Positions 22,965 through 29,014 of a stretch of DNA of 29,014 bases are shown here, in pieces (positions within the stretch are counted from its first letter, which is position 1; every line of letters starts with the position of its first letter). Source of the stretch: an uncultured Lachnospiraceae bacterium (GTDB taxonomy: Bacteria > Bacillota > Clostridia > Lachnospirales > Lachnospiraceae). Position numbers and translations under genes: made by a program. The notes beneath the pieces are model-generated. The model was not told the origin of the DNA, searched no databases, and saw nothing but the letters and a program-made list of their open reading frames with translations. The stretch covers positions 1-29,014 of the forward strand of contig CAKZZH010000138.1 in NCBI GenBank assembly GCA_937885345.1, in the 5' to 3' direction.

Positions 22965-25900
22965 TTATTCAAATCTAAAATAATTAAAATCAAACTTACA
23001 TCCCGGAAGAAAAATAAAAGAAAGCTTGAGTTTTTCCGGAACATTCGAAAGATCGAAGCATCTCTCCGTATATTCCGATGCGCCCGCAAATTCGGCGCTC
23101 ATTCTTATCACATTTCCGTTTTCATCTTCGAGCTGTACCTGAATACTGTTATTGGGAAGCTCGGATTTACCGCAGATCACGAGTTTGGAAGGAAGCTTTC
23201 TCTTGGTATAATCAAACTCTCCAAAACTAAGTATAACATTATTACCGATTCCCGTAACCGCCTCTTCTTCCTTGGTGAAAGTATCACCGTAGATCTCGGT
23301 TGCATAAGCAGCATAAATATTCGAACATTCCTTAGGATTCTCCTTGAAGACAAAGCCTTTACAATCATATGCAAAATCAGACTGAATGCATATGGTGTGA
23401 ATACCGCGAAGCATCTTCGGAAGTTTGTAGGTCACAGGCTGGTAAGTCATCCAGATCGGAGGTACAGAATATTCATAATCATCAAGACACTCTCCGCCTT
23501 TATCAGGCGCACCGTCCCATACAGCGATCCTGATCGGTGTACTGTAGTTGGCAAAAAGAGGTATCGTTATTTCATCACTACCGACCATTCCGAAATCCAC
23601 ATTTTCAAAGCCAAAATATCCGCCGCCGGCTCCGAATGCCGCGCCGTGCTCGATTCCGTTGCTGCAATATCCGCCGGAAATACTGAATAATCCCCCGAGA
23701 ACAAATTCATATGGATTGATATATGCGTTTCCAAGTCCGCTTGCACTAAGATGGATCATGGAAATAAGTCTCACCTTGCCTGCGCCGTTTGCCGCCATCG
23801 CACGAAGATAGAAATCACCGTCGCCAAGGCAGTGAACGCGTACTTTATTACCGCTCATACCGGCAATCTGCGCCGCTACGCAGTCTATTCCGTTAACCGT
23901 CGTGATCCTGTAAGTGATATCGTCATAAGAAGCATTCTCGGGAAGCACCTTTACCTCAAATTCAAGATCGGTATTATCCGCATCAAATTCACGCTTTCCA
24001 GGTGCAAATTCCAGTTTTCTTATCGGAATGTCCTTATCCGAAGGTATGGAATAATCGCTCTCAAACTCATGATTTGAAGCGATAAATGACATACCTGATA
24101 TTTCATTGCCGCCAATCGAATCAAACACAAGCGTCTCACCTTTAAGAGAAGGAGAGGTGATCTGTACCTCTATCCTGCCGCTTTCTTTGACAGGTGCAAT
24201 GATCGCAAGAAGCTTACCTGAAAACAGTCTTCTCGACATCGCTTTATACTGCTCAAAATCAGTCGAATCGCCGTTATCAAGACCGACAAGTCTTCCGGCT
24301 CCGCTTACCTTGACATTAATTCTGTCACACGCATTTGCGACAAAGATACCATCTTTGTCACAAGCGGATATATCTATGAATATAAGATCGTCACCGCCTG
24401 CATTAAGGACCGTTTTATCGGGAACGGCCTTAATATTCGTCGCATCGGTAAAGCTCTTTACGAGGTCCCTGCAAAGCTCGTTTCCGTCCTTATCATAACC
24501 GACTGCAATAAGCTCGCCTTCCTCATAGGAGACCTGAGCATCCATCGTAAGATGGTCGCACGAACTTCTGTCAAAGCATTCGGAGGCAATCAGGATACCG
24601 TTGAAATAAAGCTCAACCTTCGATGTATTCGACGCCACTCTGATATCGATCATCTCGCCCTTATTAAAATCCCAATACGGGAAAATATGCACAAACGGAG
24701 CACTCTTCTCATCGGTCCATACGGACTTGTAAACATAGTAACCGTCCTTGGGAAAACCTGCAGTATCGATCTGTCCGAAATAACTGTTCTTGGTGGCATA
24801 AGGCGTGGGCTCGCCGATATAATCAAAGCCTGTCCAGATAAACTGACCTGCGATATAATCACGGTCACGATCGTTTATCAGATTCCACTCCCAGCATTTG
24901 GAAGCCCAGATCGGTGAACCGTTTCCGAAAGCCGAGCACTGCTCATCATCCTCCGTTACAATCTTTTCGCTTAAAGGAAAATGATATATTCCTCTGCTTG
25001 ATACGATCGAAGAAGTCTCAGAGCCGTACATCATCCAGTCCGGATGTTCTGCATGCTGCTCATCATAAAGTCTCTCAGCATAATTGTAGCCGGCTAATTT
25101 AACGATATCCGCACATCTTCTGGCCTTCTCATTAGCCATATGATTTGAACCGATAGTTACATATGCATTTCCGTTGTAATCATGAAGCCTTACAAGATGC
25201 TTAAGTTCAGAAGTGATTTCCTGTCCTCTGTCAGAAAATGCGGTATCATAAATCTCGTTACCGATGCTCCATGCGATGATGCAGGGATGATTACGATCGC
25301 GTCTTATCCAGGAGGCAACATCCTTATCCACCCATTCCTTAAAGAATCTTGCATAATCATAATCGGTCTTTTTGAGTTCCCACATATCAAAGCACTCGTC
25401 GACAATAAGAAAGCCCATTTCATCGGCAAGTTCGAGCACCTCTACAGCGGGCGGATTATGACTTGTACGTATGGCATTGATGCCCATGGTCCTGAGAGTA
25501 TTTAACTTTCTGCGAAATGCAATCTTATTAAATGCAGAACCGAGCGCACCAAGATCGTGATGCTCGCAGCAGCCGTGAAGCTTGATATGTCTGCCGTTAA
25601 GAAAGAAGCCCTTATCGGTGGTAAACAGAATATTTCTTATACCGAATCGTCCCTCCTGCGTGTCCTTTACTTCGTCGGCGCAGATAAGCTCAGCCTTATA
25701 AGAATACATATAAGTATCTGAAATATCCCAAAGATGCACATCATCAATATGCATACGGAATTCATTCAGAGTATGCTTATAGCCTTTACGATGAAGCGCC
25801 GCAGGAACAGCCGTAAGATCCGCACAGTTAACGGATGCCTCCTTAACAGCGCAGACAGCACCGTTTTTATCAAGCAGAGATATGCGCACCTTAATATCCG

Positions 25901-26417
25901 TAACATCCATATCTTCAGGTCTTAAAGTCTCCGCCATTACGGTTACATCACCGTTATCCTTCGCAGATACATAGATCCCGTCCGTGGGAAAATGAAGCGG
26001 ATCACGCCTTATCATATATACATTTCTGAATATTCCGGCGCCCGAATACCACCTTGAATTGGGCTCCTTATGATTAACACGAACGCAGATAAGATTGTCA
26101 TCCCGGGTAAGATGATCGGTTATATCAACCTCAAAGGTTGTATATCCGTATTTCCATTCAAAAACAACTGCGCCGTTTACATACACTGCGCAGTCCATAT
26201 ACACACCTTCAAATCTGATACATGTAAGCATATTATCGGCCTCAGCCTTAATATGCCTTCTGTACCAGCCCGTTGAAGTCTTATATAAATCGTGAGTATC
26301 CTCGATAAGCCAGTCGTGCGGAAGATCAACCTCCTTCCAGCCATCGGCATTCTCATACTCCGTCCCAAATTCGTTTAAGGAAAATTCCCATTTGTCACAT
26401 AATAATGTTTTGATCAT
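22965..26417 (-). CDS. Glycoside hydrolase family 2, beta-galactosidase-like, 1150 aa
   Basis: A retaining exo-glycosidase of the LacZ family without signal peptide, so acting on imported sugars. Domains: sugar-binding jelly roll (about 9-140), Ig-like domain (145-262), TIM barrel (about 262-565) with acid/base Glu388 in SIGNEIYD and nucleophile Glu467 in YGSETSS, further beta domains including a DUF4982-like part (about 570-680), and a C-terminal beta-sandwich (about 1050-1150, ending FDFNYFRFE) that looks like a family 6-type carbohydrate-binding module. NHPCIIAWSIGNE and FIWTGFDYIGEPTPY are typical. Start ATG 26417 has AGGA ten bases upstream plus AGGG directly adjacent, so the ribosome site is not clear. 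Context suggests removal of galactosyl or similar side groups, but beta-galactosidase versus other GH2 activity is not settled. Confidence 0.9.
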   Translation of the reverse strand: MIKTLLCDKWEFSLNEFGTEYENADGWKEVDLPHDWLIEDTHDLYKTSTGWYRRHIKAEADNMLTCIRFEGVYMDCAVYVNGAVVFEWKYGYTTFEVDITDHLTRDDNLICVRVNHKEPNSRWYSGAGIFRNVYMIRRDPLHFPTDGIYVSAKDNGDVTVMAETLRPEDMDVTDIKVRISLLDKNGAVCAVKEASVNCADLTAVPAALHRKGYKHTLNEFRMHIDDVHLWDISDTYMYSYKAELICADEVKDTQEGRFGIRNILFTTDKGFFLNGRHIKLHGCCEHHDLGALGSAFNKIAFRRKLNTLRTMGINAIRTSHNPPAVEVLELADEMGFLIVDECFDMWELKKTDYDYARFFKEWVDKDVASWIRRDRNHPCIIAWSIGNEIYDTAFSDRGQEITSELKHLVRLHDYNGNAYVTIGSNHMANEKARRCADIVKLAGYNYAERLYDEQHAEHPDWMMYGSETSSIVSSRGIYHFPLSEKIVTEDDEQCSAFGNGSPIWASKCWEWNLINDRDRDYIAGQFIWTGFDYIGEPTPYATKNSYFGQIDTAGFPKDGYYVYKSVWTDEKSAPFVHIFPYWDFNKGEMIDIRVASNTSKVELYFNGILIASECFDRSSCDHLTMDAQVSYEEGELIAVGYDKDGNELCRDLVKSFTDATNIKAVPDKTVLNAGGDDLIFIDISACDKDGIFVANACDRINVKVSGAGRLVGLDNGDSTDFEQYKAMSRRLFSGKLLAIIAPVKESGRIEVQITSPSLKGETLVFDSIGGNEISGMSFIASNHEFESDYSIPSDKDIPIRKLEFAPGKREFDADNTDLEFEVKVLPENASYDDITYRITTVNGIDCVAAQIAGMSGNKVRVHCLGDGDFYLRAMAANGAGKVRLISMIHLSASGLGNAYINPYEFVLGGLFSISGGYCSNGIEHGAAFGAGGGYFGFENVDFGMVGSDEITIPLFANYSTPIRIAVWDGAPDKGGECLDDYEYSVPPIWMTYQPVTYKLPKMLRGIHTICIQSDFAYDCKGFVFKENPKECSNIYAAYATEIYGDTFTKEEEAVTGIGNNVILSFGEFDYTKRKLPSKLVICGKSELPNNSIQVQLEDENGNVIRMSAEFAGASEYTERCFDLSNVPEKLKLSFIFLPGCKFDFNYFRFE

Positions 26418-26441
26418 CCCTACCGTTTCCTATCATATATT

Positions 26442-27410
26442 TTATGCGATACTCGTCACAAGTTTCATTTTACCACAAACAGCTACTTTGCCAATACCCG
26501 AAAGAAGAATTAAATGATCGCCCTTCTTAACACTCTCGCCGTCAATACTTCCACTACCCTCGATAACCGTAAGATTCATAAAATCATATTTCTGATCGAT
26601 AAACGCCTCGCCGTCAACCACCATATGAAAGACAGTGTAGTATTTGCAGGAATACATTTCTTCGAGATCATTAACTGCATTGTCATCCTTGATCGCTCTT
26701 ACAGAGTCCTCTGCCGAAGGAGCGGGAACATTGATAACATCAATGCTTTGCTCGATGTGAAGAGGTCTGGGCTTACCGTTTTGAAGTCTGTCATAATCAT
26801 AGAGACGATATGTGATATCACTGCTCTGCTGAGTCTCAAGAAGCAATATTCCGCCCTTGATCGCATGAACGGTTCCGGGATCGATCTGTATAAAATCCCC
26901 CTTATGTACAGGAAGCTCTCGAATAAGTTCGCTCCATCTGCCGCTATGGATCATATCCGTAAGTTCCTCACGGCTCTTTGCGTTATGACCGACTACAAGT
27001 TTTCCATCCTCGGGGCAATCAAGTACATACCAGCACTCGGTCTTACCGAGAGATCCGTTCTCATGGACTTTTGCGTACTCATCATTGGGGTGAACCTGAA
27101 TGCTCAGATCATCCTTGGCATCTATGATCTTGATAAGAAGAGGAAATCTGTCATAATGCCTGTCCTCGTTTCCGAAAAGTTCCGGATGCTTGTCATAGAG
27201 TTCCGATAATCTCATGCCGTCATACTCACCGCCACATATCGTATCGTCACCGCTCGGATGTGCGGAGATTCCCCAGCACTCGCCGATATCATCAGCTTTA
27301 ACATTACCGTTTTCATCCGGCTTAATGCTATATCCAAAATCCTTTACAAGTCTCTCTCCGCCCCAGATGTTATGCGTAAGTACCGGGTTAAGTTTGATAA
27401 TTCTGCTCAT
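26442..27410 (-). CDS. manA: Mannose-6-phosphate isomerase, type I
   Basis: ManA interconverts mannose-6-phosphate and fructose-6-phosphate and so brings mannose into glycolysis. The 322-aa protein has the zinc ligands Gln105 and His107 in SIQVHPNDEYA, Glu125 in GKTECWY and His182 in IDPGTVHAIKGG; catalytic Arg202 is in YRLYDYDR. It is the short bacterial type. GGAGG lies seven bases before ATG. It lies between the GH130 and GH2 genes, which fits its use for mannose released from mannosides, but a terminator-like hairpin ends only 24 bp before it. Confidence 0.96.
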   Translation of the reverse strand: MSRIIKLNPVLTHNIWGGERLVKDFGYSIKPDENGNVKADDIGECWGISAHPSGDDTICGGEYDGMRLSELYDKHPELFGNEDRHYDRFPLLIKIIDAKDDLSIQVHPNDEYAKVHENGSLGKTECWYVLDCPEDGKLVVGHNAKSREELTDMIHSGRWSELIRELPVHKGDFIQIDPGTVHAIKGGILLLETQQSSDITYRLYDYDRLQNGKPRPLHIEQSIDVINVPAPSAEDSVRAIKDDNAVNDLEEMYSCKYYTVFHMVVDGEAFIDQKYDFMNLTVIEGSGSIDGESVKKGDHLILLSGIGKVAVCGKMKLVTSIA

Positions 27411-27433
27411 TTTATTTCCTCCAAAGTAAATGT

Positions 27434-27473
27434 AAAAAACGCTCGGCCGCCGTATTATAAGGCAGGCCGGGCG
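27434..27473 (-). terminator. Terminator-like hairpin between GH130 and manA
   Basis: On the minus strand a GC-rich stem (CGC-C-CGGCC-T-GCC with GGC-GGCCG-A-GCG) has one internal mismatch and one bulge, a loop of about nine bases and a six-T run. It begins seven bases past the GH130 stop. There is no room for a promoter between it and the manA ribosome site, so it should reduce rather than stop expression of manA and GH2. Confidence 0.75.
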
Positions 27474-27479
27474 TATATT

Positions 27480-28649
27480 TTATCTTCCGAGAAGCTCCAT
27501 ATTCTTTGCTATAAAATCACATCTCTGCTGAACGCAAAGCACGCTTCTTCCGGGATCTGCCGGTGTATTAAATACATAATCGATAAGCTTATCGATCGTT
27601 GTCGTTGCAACATGAAGTCTTGTATCCGATGAAGCATAATATATAAACACTTCATTCTTCTCGTTAACGATGGCACCGTTGGTAAACACAACATTGGACA
27701 CATCGCCTACTCTTTCCGCTCCTCTCGGTCCGATAAGAAGTCCCGAAGGTTCCGCAATGACCTTGGAAGGATCGTTAAGATCCGTTGCAAAAGCATAGAT
27801 GACATATCTGAGTCCTGCCGCGGTATTACGAACACCGTGTGCAATGTGAATCCATCCTCTGTCTGTCTTAATAGGAACCGCACCGGCTCCGTTCTTAGCC
27901 TCGGTAATGGTGTGATATTTACGAAGCGAGGTCATTTTCTCCTCATCGATAACCGCATGAGTGATATCATCACACAGTCCGAATCCTATTCCTCCGCCGC
28001 TTCCGGTCTCAATAAAATCATCCATAGGTCTTGTATAAAAAGCATATTTGCCGTTTACAAATTCAGGATGGAGCACAACATTTCTCTGCTGGGGACTTCT
28101 CTTTGTTACAAGATTCGGAAGTCTCTCCCACTTAACAAGGTCCTTGGTCCTCACGATACCCGCAGCGGCTACGGCAGCGGAGAGATCGCTGACACTCGTA
28201 TCCTTACTCTCTGAACAGAAAACTCCGTAAATATAGCCGTCCTCATGCTTCGTAAGTCTCATATCATATACATTGGTTTCCTCGGGACATGTGTCCTCAA
28301 GGAGCACGGGATAATCCATAAATCTAAAGCCGTAAGTACCGTTATCGCTCACAGCAACTCCGAAGAAACTCTTGCGATCGTTGCCCTCAACTCTTGCGAC
28401 GAGATAATACTTGCCGTCAAGATATATCGCACCTGAATTCATAACAGCATTAATGCCGAGCCTCTCCATAAAATAAGGATTTGTCTCTTTATTAAGATCA
28501 TACCTCCAGGTAAGCGGAGTATGCTCCCTTGTAAGTACGGGATATTCGTATCTGTCAAACACACCGTTGTAAAAATCCGATTTAACATTTTTTCTTGCGA
28601 TAAGCGCATCCTGCTTATCCTTCTCAATCTGATATCTTTCGTGAATCAT
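27480..28649 (-). CDS. GH130 4-O-beta-mannosyl-glucose phosphorylase
   Basis: This 389-aa enzyme phosphorolyses beta-1,4-mannosyl-glucose to mannose-1-phosphate and glucose, saving one ATP. It matches GH130 subfamily 1: LTWRYDLNKETNPYFMERLG (46-65), ARVEGNDRKSFF (85-96), catalytic Asp129 in NVYDMRLT, and HPEF with RPMDDF in the phosphate/sugar site. No signal peptide. TAGGAGG lies five bases before ATG. It directly follows the 2-epimerase gene by nine bases; in characterised gut and rumen bacteria this pair converts mannobiose to mannosyl-glucose and then cleaves it. A mannosyl-oligosaccharide phosphorylase (subfamily 2) is the alternative but fits less well. Confidence 0.93.
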   Translation of the reverse strand: MIHERYQIEKDKQDALIARKNVKSDFYNGVFDRYEYPVLTREHTPLTWRYDLNKETNPYFMERLGINAVMNSGAIYLDGKYYLVARVEGNDRKSFFGVAVSDNGTYGFRFMDYPVLLEDTCPEETNVYDMRLTKHEDGYIYGVFCSESKDTSVSDLSAAVAAAGIVRTKDLVKWERLPNLVTKRSPQQRNVVLHPEFVNGKYAFYTRPMDDFIETGSGGGIGFGLCDDITHAVIDEEKMTSLRKYHTITEAKNGAGAVPIKTDRGWIHIAHGVRNTAAGLRYVIYAFATDLNDPSKVIAEPSGLLIGPRGAERVGDVSNVVFTNGAIVNEKNEVFIYYASSDTRLHVATTTIDKLIDYVFNTPADPGRSVLCVQQRCDFIAKNMELLGR

Positions 28650-28658
28650 CTAGACCTC

Positions 28659-29014
28659 CTACAGTCTCGTTATAAGTTCAAGACACATTCTGCCGTTATG
28701 ATACGGGCATTTCCAGGGTTCAACGATCGGTCTGCCCTCATATGGCTTCCCCTGCTTGTCCACCTCCCAGAACCAATCACCGCAGCGTTTATCTATCACA
28801 TGCTCTTTTATAAAATTCCATTCACTAAGCGCGGCATCCATAAACTCACGTTTGCCGTCTTTCTGGTATCCGTTCACAAATCCGACAACAGCCTCTGCCT
28901 GAACCCACCAGATTCGCTTGCTGTCGTCCTTGCCCTTCTCACATTCGTTCAAAAGCGAGTGATCCCTGTAGGCTCTCTCATAAATCTTCTCGGCGAAGGC
29001 GGTGTCTATATGGA
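28659..29014 (-). CDS. Cellobiose/mannobiose 2-epimerase (AGE family), N-terminal part outside window
   Basis: The enzyme epimerises the reducing-end sugar of beta-1,4-disaccharides, here most likely mannobiose to mannosyl-glucose. The frame is open to the window edge (HIDTAFAEKIYERAYRDH), so the visible 118 residues are the C-terminal part of an enzyme of usually about 400 residues. RIWWVQAEAVVGFVNGY and GDWFWEVDKQGKP, with EPWKCPYHNGRMCLELI, are the conserved C-terminal blocks of the alpha6/alpha6 barrel, including catalytic His in PYHNGRM. Any start codon inside the window, such as TTG 28952, is internal. It is the upstream partner of the GH130 gene. Confidence 0.92.
   Translation of the reverse strand, partial: HIDTAFAEKIYERAYRDHSLLNECEKGKDDSKRIWWVQAEAVVGFVNGYQKDGKREFMDAALSEWNFIKEHVIDKRCGDWFWEVDKQGKPYEGRPIVEPWKCPYHNGRMCLELITRL

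Noticed and set aside
26514..27209. Plus-strand ORF of 231 codons opposite manA
   Set aside because: manA has all zinc ligands in the other strand; the antisense frame is open by codon bias only.

Overview
The window looks like a chromosomal segment from a Lachnospiraceae-type anaerobic Firmicute (Butyrivibrio/Roseburia-like). This is inferred from gene content: an mcsA-mcsB-clpC block, a dockerin-bearing wall glucosaminidase next to a membrane protein with a cohesin-like domain, a CgeB/DUF3880-type glycosyltransferase, and a mannobiose epimerase/GH130 phosphorylase pair typical of gut and rumen fibre users. No CRISPR array, rRNA or phage was seen. Almost every gene is on the minus strand; the exceptions are the 3' part of an IS3-family transposase at the left edge and one glycosyltransferase.

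Left part (1-6.5 kb): a truncated IS3 transposase, a GC-rich nest of inverted repeats and an AT-rich orphan ORF. Then come an operon queH - hotdog thioesterase - GH13 glucanase with a visible promoter and terminator, a tRNA-Trp with its own promoter and terminator, a minimal soluble chemotaxis receptor behind radA, and a small conserved protein with a consensus -10 box.

Middle (6.5-14.7 kb): reading on the minus strand, a secreted glucosaminidase ending in a dockerin, a membrane-anchored protein with a cohesin-like domain, mcsA, mcsB and clpC follow one another with gaps of 7-31 bp or overlaps. One promoter candidate lies before the first gene, one strong terminator after clpC, and no convincing terminator between. 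ctsR is absent. The McsB has Tyr where the family has its active-site Cys. This surface-assembly plus Clp/arginine-kinase arrangement is the most interesting part of the window.

Right-middle (14.7-20.8 kb): a biosynthetic run transcribed as unknown 139-aa protein - pyrE - small membrane protein - purE - purM - purN - purD - argC. A TTGACC-17-TATACT promoter lies before the first gene and overlaps the start codon of the divergent glycosyltransferase.

Right end (22-29 kb): a beta-mannoside/beta-galactoside block: cellobiose/mannobiose 2-epimerase (cut by the window edge), GH130 mannosylglucose phosphorylase, mannose-6-phosphate isomerase, a 1150-aa GH2 enzyme and an unrecognised 302-aa protein. 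The first three fit the route mannobiose -> mannosyl-glucose -> mannose-1-phosphate + glucose -> (after a mutase not seen here) fructose-6-phosphate. A terminator-like hairpin sits just before manA.
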